DNA from: Rhodococcoides fascians A44A
GTDB taxonomy: Bacteria; Actinomycetota; Actinomycetes; Mycobacteriales; Mycobacteriaceae
Length of the DNA stretch: 64,000 nucleotides
Assembly: GCF_000760735.1 (NCBI RefSeq)
Contig: NZ_JMEX01000005.1
Span: 838,497 to 902,496, forward strand
Reading direction: 5' to 3'
Below, one piece after another: positions 17,417 through 26,641 of the stretch (the first letter of the stretch is position 1; each line of letters begins with the position of its first letter). The translations under genes and the position numbers were made by a program. The notes below the pieces were generated by a model that was not told where the DNA came from, searched no databases, and worked only from the letters and a program-made list of their open reading frames with translations.

Positions 17417-20400
17417 CTTTCGGTGACCTGCCTTCCGGTTTCCTGCGCCGGGCAACTGGACTTCACCGGGCAATGCCTGCACCCGTCGTTCACGAATGCC
17501 TCGAAATACGGGCCTTGCGTCGCCGACGCCGCGGCGTGAACCGTGTCGCGCCACTCGGCCAACTTCTCCGGCGTCGGCGCTTCCTGGATACGCTGCGTCG
17601 CACCGTCCTGTTTGTGGGGCTTGGCGACGAAGACCAACCGTGCTCCGCCCGGCTCGCCCGCCGGCTCTCCTTCGATGGCGCCGGCCGCGGCCGCCACCTG
17701 GTAGGTGGCCAACTGATTGTGGGAGCGAGCGTCCTCCTTGGACATGACCGTCTTGGCCGTCTTGACGTCGATGATCACCGGCCGACCGTCCGGGTCGTGC
17801 TCGAGCCTGTCGATTCGTCCACGGAGCGCTACGGACGGTTCGTCGTCGGTCCGCGCCGGGAGCACACCGTCGACTGCTACCTCCACCCCTGCTTCGGTGA
17901 GCTCACCTCGGGTTCCACTGAGCCATCTCTCGAAGGTGTCCAGCATCGCTCCGGTGCGATCCAACTCGTGACGCGAGAACCACTGCGAGCCGAGATCCAC
18001 CGCATCCCAGGCTGTTTCGAGAGCACGCCGGACCTGCTCCGGAGGCATCTTTCCGGCAACAGCCTGAACGAGAGTGTGCACGAGAGTTCCCGTCACCGCG
18101 TGGGTGTTGGCGCCGTCGTTGCCGCCGTGGCGGTCCAGCATCCACCGGAGCGGGCATGTGGTGAGCTGCTCCACGGTGGACGGCGACAGCGGTACCGGGC
18201 CGTCACCGAGTGTCCACAGCGGAGCGTCGGTACTGGTACCCGCAACTCCGAACCACTCGCGTGGGTGTGCGCCCTTCACCCCAGCGTCGGCCAGCCTGGC
18301 CAGTTGCCGCGCGGCGCGGGCGTGCTTCTGCGGGTCGTGTTCGGCGACATCGGCGTCGCACACGACTCTGCGGAGCTCGGCGACCAACATGGGCAGAGCG
18401 AGTACTCGTGCCGCAGGCTGCGGCACCTCGGGAACCTGCTCCAGCTCGTACGCATCCTCGTTACCTCGAAGTTCGTCGAGAAAGCGCGACCGAACCAGAT
18501 CGGTGTCACCCGTCGAGGAGTCCACTGCAGTGACCAGCAGAGTCGACCGCGCTCGACTGCATGCGACCAGAAACAACCGTCTCTCGTCCGCGAGCAGAGG
18601 CGCCGTCTTGGACAACGTTCCGTCCGACGTCACGTCGTCGGCGACTCCGGACGCGAGATCGACGAGGGATTCCGTTCCCAACAAGCTGCCGCGAGCCCGG
18701 AGACCTGGCCACAAGCCCTCCTGCACACCGGCTACAGCCACGAGATCCCACTCCCGGCCCGCTGCCGAGTGTGCGCTCAGTACGGTCACGGCATCCTTGG
18801 GGACAGCACCGGCCATGCCATTCGACGTCGGAATCTGTTGTTGCGAAATGTATTCGACGAACCCGGCGAGCCGCGCCTGCGGCAGACGATCGACGTATGC
18901 GGCTGCGCTGTCGAACAGGGCGACGACGGCATCGAGATCACGGTCCGCCTGAGCACCGGCCGATCCTCCACGAGCCGACGCCGCCGACCACCGCCGCTCG
19001 AGCCCGGAGGCCTGCCACGCAGCCCACAGCACGTCCTCGACTCCACGTCCGCGGCGTGCGACGGCGTTGGCCTTGCGCACCACACCGAGCACGCGGCGCA
19101 GCGGAGCCGCCTCCACGTCGGACAACTGGGCCATCCACCGAGAACGGTCCGTCTCGGGGGCGGTGTCGCTACCGGAGTGCGATCGAACTCCGGTGATGGC
19201 CTGCCGCAGCAGCTCTGCCGAATCCCGCTCCCCTCCCGAGGCCAGCTCCACACGCCGGACACCGCGGCGGAGGCGTCGAAGTGCCACCGGATCCGCGCCG
19301 CCGACCGGACCCGACAGCAGAGCGAGCGCGTCCTCACCGTCGAAGGTCGGGTCCACCAGGGCGCGCACCACGAGCAGTAGACCGACGGCGCCGTGCTGAC
19401 GATGCAGCGGAAGTTCCGACGCCGGCGTCAGGATCGGGACCCCCGCCGCCTGCAAGGCTCGGCGCAGCGGCGCGATGACGCGGGGAACGGACCGTACGAC
19501 CACGGCCATCGCGGACCACGGCATGCCGTCGACGAGGTGCGCGCGCCGCATCGTGTCCGCGATCAGCGCCGCTTCCTTCGCGGCCGACGGCAGCACCTGC
19601 ACGAGCGCTCGGGCGTCGCCGTACTGCGCGGACGCCACTGCCTCCGGGGCGCGGTGCCGACCGAGGCCGGGTAGACGGCCGCTGATCCTCGCGGTGACAG
19701 CAGCGACTGCGGGTGCGCTGCGGAAATTTCGGTCGAGCATCACGTGTCGCTCGGACCCGGCGTCGGCGAGGTCGGCCAGAAAGGACGGGTCGGCGCCGCG
19801 GAAGGTGAACACCGATTGATCCGGGTCTCCGGCGATCACCGTCGATTCCGTGCGGCTACCGATCAACCGAACCAGCTGTGCGGCTTGCGGATCCAGATGC
19901 TGCGCATCGTCGACGACGAGGTGTCTGATGCGGGCGCGCTCGGAATGAAGGAGATCGGGGTCGGTGGCGAACGCCATCAGTGCACTGCCGATGAGTTCGG
20001 CAGCGTCCAGCCCGGGTGCCGACGCGCCTGCCGCCTCGACTCCGACGGCTCCGCGCAGCAGCATCGCTTGCTCGTACCGCGCGGCGAACTTTCCGACGGC
20101 CACCCACTCCGGACGCGCATGCTTACGACCCAGTTTCACCAGATCCTCCGGACCGATCCCGCGTTCTGCCGAACGCAGCATGAGGTCGCGTACCGCGGTG
20201 ACGAACCCCGCCATGCCGAGCGCGGGACGCAATCGGTCCGGCCAGTCCTGGGCTCCGTCCTCGAGGTCGCCGCGCAGCATCTCGCGGACGACGGCGTCCT
20301 GTTCGGCGCCGGTGAGCAGCCGAGGGGGCGGGTTGCCGTGAATGGCCGCCTGCAGGCGCAGCACAGCGAAGGCGTAGGAATGTACCGTTCGTACCAGGGG

Positions 20401-20775
20401 CTCCCGTGTTGCGCGCACGGCGTGCTCACCGGCGAACAATCCCCCGGTGATCTGCTGACGCATCGCGGTGGCCGCGCGCTTCGACTGAGTCAGCACGAGG
20501 ACCGCTTCCGGGTCACCGGCGACGATCCGCGACACCGCATAGTCCGCGACCAGGGAGGACTTACCAGTACCCGGACCTCCGATCACCTGCCACGGCTGCC
20601 AGGCGGGTGCGCCGTCCACCGCGGCGGACACGGCGTCGGTCCTCCCGGCGAGCATGTGCGCCGCAGAACCCGTCCACGTCCGGGGCGGTACGGCGACCTT
20701 CGGTGCCCGCACGAGGGTGGCCGCAGCGGCGTGCCTACCCCCGTGGTGGGTACCGCTCCGACTGTCCGAACTCAT
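17413..20775 (-). CDS. adnA: AdnA helicase-nuclease subunit
   Basis: A 1120-residue UvrD-like protein with Walker A GGPGTGKS at residues 66-73, motif II VVDDAQHLDPQAAQLVRL, motif III AGDPDQSVFTFRGADP, and a C-terminal nuclease domain (VIIDVKTAKTVMSKEDARSHNQLATYQVA). Close to the end the segment DGCRHCPVKSSC, with an upstream cysteine (CPLRW), provides the four ligands of the AddB/AdnA-type iron-sulfur cluster. It pairs with AdnB, encoded directly downstream with a TTGA overlap. The ATG at 20775 begins MSSDSRSGTHHGG. The divergent lipV operon starts 91 bp away. No LexA-type operator was seen in that gap. Confidence 0.95.
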   Translation of the reverse strand: MSSDSRSGTHHGGRHAAAATLVRAPKVAVPPRTWTGSAAHMLAGRTDAVSAAVDGAPAWQPWQVIGGPGTGKSSLVADYAVSRIVAGDPEAVLVLTQSKRAATAMRQQITGGLFAGEHAVRATREPLVRTVHSYAFAVLRLQAAIHGNPPPRLLTGAEQDAVVREMLRGDLEDGAQDWPDRLRPALGMAGFVTAVRDLMLRSAERGIGPEDLVKLGRKHARPEWVAVGKFAARYEQAMLLRGAVGVEAAGASAPGLDAAELIGSALMAFATDPDLLHSERARIRHLVVDDAQHLDPQAAQLVRLIGSRTESTVIAGDPDQSVFTFRGADPSFLADLADAGSERHVMLDRNFRSAPAVAAVTARISGRLPGLGRHRAPEAVASAQYGDARALVQVLPSAAKEAALIADTMRRAHLVDGMPWSAMAVVVRSVPRVIAPLRRALQAAGVPILTPASELPLHRQHGAVGLLLVVRALVDPTFDGEDALALLSGPVGGADPVALRRLRRGVRRVELASGGERDSAELLRQAITGVRSHSGSDTAPETDRSRWMAQLSDVEAAPLRRVLGVVRKANAVARRGRGVEDVLWAAWQASGLERRWSAASARGGSAGAQADRDLDAVVALFDSAAAYVDRLPQARLAGFVEYISQQQIPTSNGMAGAVPKDAVTVLSAHSAAGREWDLVAVAGVQEGLWPGLRARGSLLGTESLVDLASGVADDVTSDGTLSKTAPLLADERRLFLVACSRARSTLLVTAVDSSTGDTDLVRSRFLDELRGNEDAYELEQVPEVPQPAARVLALPMLVAELRRVVCDADVAEHDPQKHARAARQLARLADAGVKGAHPREWFGVAGTSTDAPLWTLGDGPVPLSPSTVEQLTTCPLRWMLDRHGGNDGANTHAVTGTLVHTLVQAVAGKMPPEQVRRALETAWDAVDLGSQWFSRHELDRTGAMLDTFERWLSGTRGELTEAGVEVAVDGVLPARTDDEPSVALRGRIDRLEHDPDGRPVIIDVKTAKTVMSKEDARSHNQLATYQVAAAAGAIEGEPAGEPGGARLVFVAKPHKQDGATQRIQEAPTPEKLAEWRDTVHAAASATQGPYFEAFVNDGCRHCPVKSSCPAQETGRQVTES

Positions 20776-20865
20776 TGCTCGATTGGATCATGCGCCACCG
20801 ACATGTCATGCCCACCTCGGACTGCGGAACGAGCGACAGAACTCCGGCTACGGCATAGTTGAGCC

Positions 20866-21642
20866 GTGCCGAAGTTGAACTCTTACACGTACGGTCCCGC
20901 CGACGGACCCGAAGTTCTCGCTGTTCACGGAATGACGGGACACGGCGCACGCTGGGCGCACCTAGCCCACCAGCATCTCGCCGATGTTCGCGTGCTGGCT
21001 CCCGATCTCGTCGGCCACGGCCGGTCTCCGTGGACGCCGCCGTGGGACATCGACGCTCAGGTCGACGGCTTGAGCGAGCTGCTCGACGCGCATGCTCGGG
21101 GCCCGGTGGTGGTGGTCGGTCACTCCTACGGTGGTGCGCTTGCCGTACACCTCGCGAAGTCCCGTCCCGAGAAGGTACGCGGGTTGCTGTTGCTCGATCC
21201 GGCGATCGAGCTGGACCCGTCCGACCTCCTCGAAGTGGCTGGGCTCACGGCCAAGTTCCCCGATTACACCGACGCCGAGGAAGCCAAGTCGGAGAAACTG
21301 AACGGCGCGTGGGCCGACGTCGATCCGGCTTTGCTCGATCAGGAGGTGGAGGACCACCTCGTCGACGCCGACGAGGGGCGTGTCGCCTGGCGGATCTCGA
21401 CCCCGGCGATCGTCTCGTCGTGGGGTGAACTCGCCCGGCCGCTCGTGGTTCCTCCTGCCGATGTGCCGACGATTCTGGTGCAGGCGATGCGCGTGCAACC
21501 TCCGTACGTCGGAGACAAGTTCAAGGCCGCGTTGTCCGATCGACTCGGGGACAACCTGACCGTCCTCGAGTTCGACTGCGACCACATGGTGGCTCAGGCC
21601 AAGCCTGCAGAGGTCGCCGAGCTGGTGCGTCGGCTCCTTTAG
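20866..21642 (+). CDS. Alpha/beta hydrolase, LipV-like
   Basis: A 258-residue alpha/beta hydrolase. The oxyanion HGMTG lies at about 21-25, the nucleophile elbow GHSYGG places Ser87, and the C-terminal DCDHMVAQ supplies the histidine. The fold, size and position match M. tuberculosis Rv3203 (LipV), reported as a lipase/esterase on short- to medium-chain substrates. The GTG at 20866 (VPKLNSYTYG) is used. It is the first gene of a tight four-gene operon: the next ATG follows its stop with no gap. The substrate here is unknown. Confidence 0.9.
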   Translation: MPKLNSYTYGPADGPEVLAVHGMTGHGARWAHLAHQHLADVRVLAPDLVGHGRSPWTPPWDIDAQVDGLSELLDAHARGPVVVVGHSYGGALAVHLAKSRPEKVRGLLLLDPAIELDPSDLLEVAGLTAKFPDYTDAEEAKSEKLNGAWADVDPALLDQEVEDHLVDADEGRVAWRISTPAIVSSWGELARPLVVPPADVPTILVQAMRVQPPYVGDKFKAALSDRLGDNLTVLEFDCDHMVAQAKPAEVAELVRRLL

Positions 21643-21948
21643 ATGGCAGCGATCACCGACGAGCAGGTCGAACGGGTCCGCGAACTCGTCGCGTCGATTC
21701 CAGCTGGACGCGTCAGTACCTACGGGGACATCGCTGCCGCAGCGGGCCTGTCGAGTCCGCGCATCGTGGCGTGGATCATGCGCACCGACTCCGCGGACCT
21801 GCCGTGGCATCGGGTGCTGCCGGTGAGCGGCAGACCGGCAGCTCACCTCGCGACTCGCCAGTTGGAGAACCTGCGCAGCGAAGGCGTCCTCGCCGTCGAC
21901 GGGCGGGTGCACCTGGGGGAAATTCGGTTCGCGTTCGGCGCCGACTAA
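21643..21948 (+). CDS. Alkyltransferase-like (ATL) DNA-binding protein
   Basis: A 101-residue MGMT C-terminal domain. In place of the methyl-accepting PCHRV motif it has PWHRV (Trp55), so it cannot transfer the alkyl group and belongs to the ATL class, which binds and flips alkylated guanine and hands the lesion to nucleotide excision repair. The helix-turn-helix region is AGRVSTYGDIAAAAGLSSPRIVAWIM, with the Arg finger present. The ATG abuts the lipV-like stop codon. It matches Rv3204 in place and length. Confidence 0.92.
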   Translation: MAAITDEQVERVRELVASIPAGRVSTYGDIAAAAGLSSPRIVAWIMRTDSADLPWHRVLPVSGRPAAHLATRQLENLRSEGVLAVDGRVHLGEIRFAFGAD

Positions 21949-21959
21949 CCTCGGAAAGC

Positions 21960-22394
21960 ATGAACCTCGGACCGTTCGATCCTCGCCCGACTGCCAAGTA
22001 CGCACTCGGTAAGGCAAGCCCGTTCGTCGCGGCAGCCGGACTGGTCGTCGACGAGGTCTCCGGAACTCGGGTGGTCGGCCACATCGAGCTGTCGGAGGAC
22101 CATCACACTCCGTGGGGCGTCGTGCACGGTGGGGTCTACACCGCGGCAGTCGAATCCGCTGCGAGCATCGGCGCAAGCGAAGCGGTGAAGGATCGAGGCG
22201 AGTTCGCCGTCGGTGTGCACAACGGTACCGATTTCCTTCGCGCCAGTAAGGGCGGCAGAGTGGACGTCGTCGCAGAGCCGCTGCAGCAAGGCCGAATTCA
22301 GCAACTGTGGCTGGTCACGATCACCGCCACGGACAGCGGAAAGGCCATTGCCCGGGGGCAGGTTCGGCTGCAGAACGTGCCGCTCCCGACATGA
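21960..22394 (+). CDS. PaaI-type hotdog thioesterase
   Basis: A 144-residue hotdog-fold protein with HHTPWGVVHGGVYTAAVESAAS, the HGG(V/A) signature of PaaI/YigI acyl-CoA thioesterases, and a C-terminal VTITATDSGKAIARGQVRLQN strand. It probably hydrolyses aromatic or fatty acyl-CoA; no substrate can be deduced. The ATG at 21960 has GGAAAG just upstream. Its stop overlaps the start of the MobA-MoeA gene (ATGA), so the two are translationally coupled. Confidence 0.87.
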   Translation: MNLGPFDPRPTAKYALGKASPFVAAAGLVVDEVSGTRVVGHIELSEDHHTPWGVVHGGVYTAAVESAASIGASEAVKDRGEFAVGVHNGTDFLRASKGGRVDVVAEPLQQGRIQQLWLVTITATDSGKAIARGQVRLQNVPLPT

Positions 22395-24145
22395 GCATCA
22401 CCGGTGTCGACGCGGTCATCCTTGCGGGAGGCGCCGCACGCAGGATGCACGGCGTCGACAAACCAGGCCTGACCGTCGGCCGAATCAGCATGCTGCAGAG
22501 AATGATCGACGCGGCCGCGGTAGCAGACACCATCATCGTCGTCGGACCGCATCGACCGGAGTTGGCGCCGCACATCGTGCAAACCCGCGAGAATCCCGCC
22601 GGGTCCGGGCCGGTCGCGGCGATCGCAGCGGGGTTGGACGCCCTCCGCGATCGCAGCGTCGGTACCGGTGACGCGAACGCACTTCTGATACTGGCCGCGG
22701 ATCTCCCGTTCGTCGACGCCGCGGCGATCGATCGCCTCGTGGCGGAGTCGGACGCTGCTGCCGCCACCTTCGCGGCGGACGGCGACGGACGCACGCAGTA
22801 CCTCTTCGGTGTCTGGAACACCGCAGCCCTCAGGCGCAGCATCGACGATCTCCCGGACACGCGGGATCTGCCGATGCGTGCGTTGATTCCGCAGGATCAC
22901 CGCGTGATCCGCATCGACGGCGTCGACGACTGCGACACTCCCGAGCATCTGAGTCTGGCGCGGCGACACCTCGCCGAGTACTTGCCGGCTCAACCCGTAC
23001 CGACCGTCGACGAGGCACGCGAGACGATCCGAAACAGGCTGCGCCCCATTCCGACCCGACGTACGGCCACCCGTGACGCTCTCGGTGCGACCTCGAGCGA
23101 GCCCGTGATCGCGTCGGCCCCTCTGCCGCCGGTCGACATCTCGGCGATGGACGGATACGCGGTGTGCGGGACGGGGCCGTGGACGATTCGCAGCGAGATC
23201 GCATTCGCAGGCACATCGGGCCACCGGCCGCTGGGGCGCGGGGAAGCCATGCGCATCGCCACCGGTGCCCTCGTTCCCGCGGGAGCGGACTCGGTGGTAC
23301 GGGACGAAGACGTGCGAGTGTCCGGTGACGACTTGAATCGAGCCGAGGGTGCACCCGTGCGCGACGACACTCGGCGTGCGGGCGAGGATTGGATCGCCGG
23401 AACGGTACTCGCCCCGGCGGGAACCGACATCGGGGCCGCCCTCGTGTCCGTCGCCCTCGGCGCCGAGATCGAGGACATCGCAGTACGCGGACCGGTCCGA
23501 GCACGAATAATTCTCAGCGGGAACGAGATTCGGGGACCCGGCGAGCTACAACCAGGGCAGACCCGCGACACCATCGGGCCGGTCTTGCCGAACTATCTCG
23601 CTGCGTGCGGCATCTCCACGACCGACTCGGAACACCTCGACGATTCGCCCACGGCGTTCGACGATCTCCTCGCCGACCCCACCGACGCCGATCTCGTCGT
23701 CGTCGTCGGTGCGACCGGAGGCGGAGCCGCCGATTCTCTGCGCAGCGCGCTCGTCGACGCGGACGCGGACGTCGTGGTGCACCGCACGCGCGTCCGTCCG
23801 GGCGGTTCGCAGATCACAGCGGTGCTACCGGACGGTACGGTGGTGCTCGGACTGCCCGGTAATCCGTTCGCGGCCGTCGCGACGGTCATGGTGACTGGAC
23901 CCGCCGTCGTCGACGCTCTCACAGCGCGAACTCCCCGACCTCCGCTGCTGGGGTACGTGAGCGGGACCGACAAGGCGTCGACGACACGCATCGTGCCCGT
24001 TGTGCGGGACGGCACTGGCTGGCGCGTCTCCCCCGGCATCGGGACCGCCCATCTGCGCACTCTGATCGACAGCGACGCCGTGGCGTTGATCCCGCCGGAG
24101 CACGACCCCGACGTACCCGTCGAACTGGTGCTCCTGCCTCGGTGA
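22391..24145 (+). CDS. Fused MobA-MoeA molybdenum cofactor protein
   Basis: A 584-residue two-domain protein. Residues 1-195 are a MobA-type nucleotidyltransferase (ILAGGAARRMHGVDK at 10-24, then ENPAGSGPVAAI and AADLPFVD), which attaches GMP or CMP to molybdopterin. Residues from about 205 are MoeA (ISAMDGYAV, IATGALVPAGADSVV, GNEIRGPGELQPGQ, VLGLPGNPFAAVATV), which inserts molybdate. The fusion would couple metal insertion and nucleotide addition. The start ATG at 22391 overlaps the thioesterase stop. It lies next to the nitrite assimilation operon, which suggests service to an assimilatory nitrate reductase encoded elsewhere. It ends 1 bp from the convergent chelatase gene. Confidence 0.92.
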   Translation: MSITGVDAVILAGGAARRMHGVDKPGLTVGRISMLQRMIDAAAVADTIIVVGPHRPELAPHIVQTRENPAGSGPVAAIAAGLDALRDRSVGTGDANALLILAADLPFVDAAAIDRLVAESDAAAATFAADGDGRTQYLFGVWNTAALRRSIDDLPDTRDLPMRALIPQDHRVIRIDGVDDCDTPEHLSLARRHLAEYLPAQPVPTVDEARETIRNRLRPIPTRRTATRDALGATSSEPVIASAPLPPVDISAMDGYAVCGTGPWTIRSEIAFAGTSGHRPLGRGEAMRIATGALVPAGADSVVRDEDVRVSGDDLNRAEGAPVRDDTRRAGEDWIAGTVLAPAGTDIGAALVSVALGAEIEDIAVRGPVRARIILSGNEIRGPGELQPGQTRDTIGPVLPNYLAACGISTTDSEHLDDSPTAFDDLLADPTDADLVVVVGATGGGAADSLRSALVDADADVVVHRTRVRPGGSQITAVLPDGTVVLGLPGNPFAAVATVMVTGPAVVDALTARTPRPPLLGYVSGTDKASTTRIVPVVRDGTGWRVSPGIGTAHLRTLIDSDAVALIPPEHDPDVPVELVLLPR

Positions 24146-24146
24146 A

Positions 24147-24884
24147 CTACCGCACGGACCCGCGCGAGTAGTCGTTCGACCGCGCCGCAAGCTCGGCGGA
24201 GCCGCTACGAAATCGGTCGACGACGAGGTCCACGATGCCCTGATGCAGCCCGAGAGGATCGGCCACGCCGTCGCTCCCGGCGTCGGACAGTCGGTCGTGA
24301 AAGAGCCCTCGTGCCAACAGATACGACGCCACGAACACCCGCTGGTGGCCGTACGACCGTAGTGTCGCCACGGCGTCGGGAACGGTGGGGCTGGCGGTCG
24401 CGACATAGCCGATCCGGACCGGCACGTCGGTCAGTTCGGCCACCATCAGTGCAGCGCGGCGATGTTCGGCGAGGGCGCGCCGATCCGACGACCCGGCCGC
24501 AGCGAACACGATGGCATCACCCGGTCGCCAGCCCGCCGCGAGCAGTCGGTCCACCATCACTCGGGCGAACACACGGTCCGGTCCGAGTGCCGGCGTCACC
24601 GTCGTGCACGGATGCTCGCTCGCGGCGACCTCACGTGGAACATCGGTGTGCACGTGATACCCGGACGCCAGAAACGCCGGGACCACCACAGCGGGACCCT
24701 CCAGCTCGCGCAGCACCTCGGCAGGGGACGGCCCCAGCACGTCGACGAACGCCACCCGGGTCGGTCCGACCTCGGCGCCGACGGCCTCGGCCAGTGTCGC
24801 GATCATTTCGACGCCGCGTGGATTGCGAGTTCCATGGGCCACCAACACCAGCGAAGGTGTTGCGGCAGAGCGAATACCGTTCAT
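24147..24884 (-). CDS. Sirohydrochlorin chelatase, CbiX/SirB-like
   Basis: A 245-residue chelatase with the N-terminal VLVAHGTRNPRG motif and GYHVHTDVPREV, which contain the histidines used for metal binding in the CbiX/SirB family. The second half repeats the fold (VVFAAAGSSDRRALAEHR). In this operon the likely reaction is Fe2+ insertion into sirohydrochlorin to make siroheme for NirB. The ATG at 24884 lies one base after the stop of the HemD-regulator gene, so the genes are co-transcribed. It resembles Rv0259c of M. tuberculosis. Cobalt chelation cannot be excluded from sequence. Confidence 0.86.
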   Translation of the reverse strand: MNGIRSAATPSLVLVAHGTRNPRGVEMIATLAEAVGAEVGPTRVAFVDVLGPSPAEVLRELEGPAVVVPAFLASGYHVHTDVPREVAASEHPCTTVTPALGPDRVFARVMVDRLLAAGWRPGDAIVFAAAGSSDRRALAEHRRAALMVAELTDVPVRIGYVATASPTVPDAVATLRSYGHQRVFVASYLLARGLFHDRLSDAGSDGVADPLGLHQGIVDLVVDRFRSGSAELAARSNDYSRGSVR

Positions 24885-24885
24885 G

Positions 24886-26139
24886 TCAGTACTTGCTTCC
24901 TTCCTGGTATGCAGCTACACCGACGCTCTCGGCAGCGACGCCGGTGTCGGATGGTGCATCGGGGAGTGTGTCGACCGGATCGATCGCGAGTCGATAGCCC
25001 CGCTTGACCACTGTCTGAATCACTTTCGGCGCACCGAGGGAGGATCTCAGTCTCGTCATGGCCGTCTCGACGGCATGGGTGTCGTCGCCGCCTCCCGGGA
25101 GAGCGCCGAGCAGATCGTCCCTGGACACGACGCGGCCCGGTGTGGCAGCCAACGTCTTCAGGATCGCCATGCCTGCCGGAGACACCGCCCGAACGACACC
25201 GTCGACGACGACGCATCGACTCCGCACACTCAGCGAGTGACCGCCTGCGCTCATCGGAGCGGCACGTCTCGGTAGTTCCTCGGCGATGTGCCGCGCGAGC
25301 GATCCCAGCCGGGCCCGCGTCGGTTGCGTCGTCGGCACGTTCGATTGTTCCAACGGCGCCGCGGTGACCGGTCCGACGCACACGGCGAGAACGCGCGTCC
25401 GCAAAGAATGCAGCAACGCGTCCAGAACACCGTTCTCGTCCGCCCGCATCAACAGCGACACTACCGCCGGGGCGCTCGTGAAGCTGATCGCGTCGAGATC
25501 CCCCAGGACGACGGCCTCGATCATCCGGTCCATCGGTGAGCTGTCGTCGGGAGCCGTCCACCGGTACACCGGAACCGGCACGACCTCGGCGCCGGCATTG
25601 CGCAACGCCTCGCAGAAATCGGGCACCGGCTCCCATTCGGTCGTGGCACCGTGCAGCTGAACCGCGATCCGTGTGCCCTCGACGCCCTCGGCGAGCAGGT
25701 GTTCGAGCACCTCCGCCGAGGATTCGGACGCCGGGCTCCACTCTTCTCGCAAGTCGGCGGCTCGAATGGCGCCCTTCGCCTTGGGCCCGCGAGCAAGAAC
25801 TCTCGACGCCGCGAGGGCCTCGTTCAACGCTTCCGCTCGGCCCCACCCCTCCGCGGCCTCGATCCATCCTCGAAAACCGATACCCGTGGTGGCGACGGTT
25901 ATCTCGGGAGGGTCGGCAATGATTTCCTCGGTGACGCGTTCCAACTCGGCGTCGTCGGCCAGCGGGATGATTCGGATCGCGGGTGCGTGCATGACCGTCG
26001 CACCTCGTCGTTGCAGCAGTGTCTCGAGCTCGTCGGCCCGGCGTGACGCGGTGATCCCGACGGCGAATCCGGCCAGAGGCTCCCCCGAGATCGGTGTCGC
26101 AGCGCACGACTCCGTTCCCGCCTCGGCTGCACTCGTCAC
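24886..26139 (-). CDS. Uroporphyrinogen-III synthase fused to winged-helix DNA-binding domain (NnaR/Rv0260c-type)
   Basis: A 417-residue protein. Residues of about 20-275 are HemD-like (GFAVGITASRRADELETLLQRRGA, ISFTSAPAVVSLL, LAVCVGPVTAAPLE). Residues of about 309-385 form an OmpR-type winged helix (VSPAGMAILKTLAATPGRVVSRDDLLGAL, ending VIQTVVKRGYRLA). Proteins of this architecture regulate nitrate/nitrite assimilation in actinomycetes (NnaR in Streptomyces) and may also make uroporphyrinogen III. The GTG at 26139 overlaps the nirD stop (GTGA). A longer open frame upstream is just the nirD shadow. Its place inside the nirBD operon supports a regulatory feedback with siroheme supply. Confidence 0.9.
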   Translation of the reverse strand: MTSAAEAGTESCAATPISGEPLAGFAVGITASRRADELETLLQRRGATVMHAPAIRIIPLADDAELERVTEEIIADPPEITVATTGIGFRGWIEAAEGWGRAEALNEALAASRVLARGPKAKGAIRAADLREEWSPASESSAEVLEHLLAEGVEGTRIAVQLHGATTEWEPVPDFCEALRNAGAEVVPVPVYRWTAPDDSSPMDRMIEAVVLGDLDAISFTSAPAVVSLLMRADENGVLDALLHSLRTRVLAVCVGPVTAAPLEQSNVPTTQPTRARLGSLARHIAEELPRRAAPMSAGGHSLSVRSRCVVVDGVVRAVSPAGMAILKTLAATPGRVVSRDDLLGALPGGGDDTHAVETAMTRLRSSLGAPKVIQTVVKRGYRLAIDPVDTLPDAPSDTGVAAESVGVAAYQEGSKY

Positions 26140-26528
26140 GTCGATTCGCCCCGCACGTGGATGACGCCGCCGTCCGTCCTGGTCTCGAAGGAACCGAGGC
26201 CGACGCTCTCGTCGTCGAGGCACCGTCCGTCGACCAGCGAGAAAACCTGCTTGAGCAGCGGCGACGCGACGGTCGCCTCCCCGGCCCGATCGCCGACGAG
26301 TCCTCTGGACATGACGGCCGCACGACCGAACGGGTCGACGTTGCCGACGGCGTAGGTCTCGCCCGTCTCGAGCAGGAACAGGGCTACCTGTGTACCTCCG
26401 CGCAACAGCACGGCTACTCCCCTGCCGGGTACCAGGGAATCGACGGTGCACGCCGGTGTCCACTCACGAGCCGAATGAGTGCCGCCCGCGGCCGGTGTGG
26501 TGGTACTGAGCGAATCGATGACAGTCAT
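26136..26528 (-). CDS. nirD: Nitrite reductase small subunit NirD
   Basis: A 130-residue Rieske-fold protein (WTPACTVDSLVPGRGVAVLLRGGTQVALFLLETGETYAVGNVDPFG). As in other NirD proteins, the Rieske CxH and CxxH iron-sulfur ligands are absent, so it is structural. It pairs with NirB to reduce nitrite to ammonium with NADH. The ATG at 26528 has a strong AGGAGG upstream. It follows nirB with a 113-bp gap and overlaps the next gene by 4 bp. Confidence 0.93.
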   Translation of the reverse strand: MTVIDSLSTTTPAAGGTHSAREWTPACTVDSLVPGRGVAVLLRGGTQVALFLLETGETYAVGNVDPFGRAAVMSRGLVGDRAGEATVASPLLKQVFSLVDGRCLDDESVGLGSFETRTDGGVIHVRGEST

Positions 26529-26591
26529 GGTGTCGGACCTCCTGATGCAATTGCACTGTGCCGATGTTTCTTCGTCGTTAAGGGCCGATTA

Positions 26592-26621
26592 CCCGGGTGT
26601 GCACATGCGTGCAGACCCGGG
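26592..26621. repeat. Inverted repeat between nirB and nirD
   Basis: CCCGGGT at 26592-26598 pairs with ACCCGGG at 26615-26621 around a 16-nt loop that itself contains GTGCAC and GTGCAG. It sits in the 113-bp nirB-nirD gap, with no T-run. It could be an mRNA-processing or partial-termination hairpin; no function is shown. Confidence 0.5.
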
Positions 26622-26641
26622 AACCGACCCGCGTGAGGTGC

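Noticed and set aside
17362..19380. 672-codon plus-strand frame opposite adnA
   Set aside because: Antisense to a clear helicase-nuclease gene and without recognisable domains.
20776..20865. LexA-type SOS box between adnA and the lipV-like gene
   Set aside because: No TCGAAC-N4-GTTCGA-like sequence was found in the gap.
24881..26323. 480-codon minus-strand frame over the HemD-regulator gene
   Set aside because: The neighbouring frame carries the HemD and winged-helix motifs and the GTGA overlap; this frame is Arg-rich noise.
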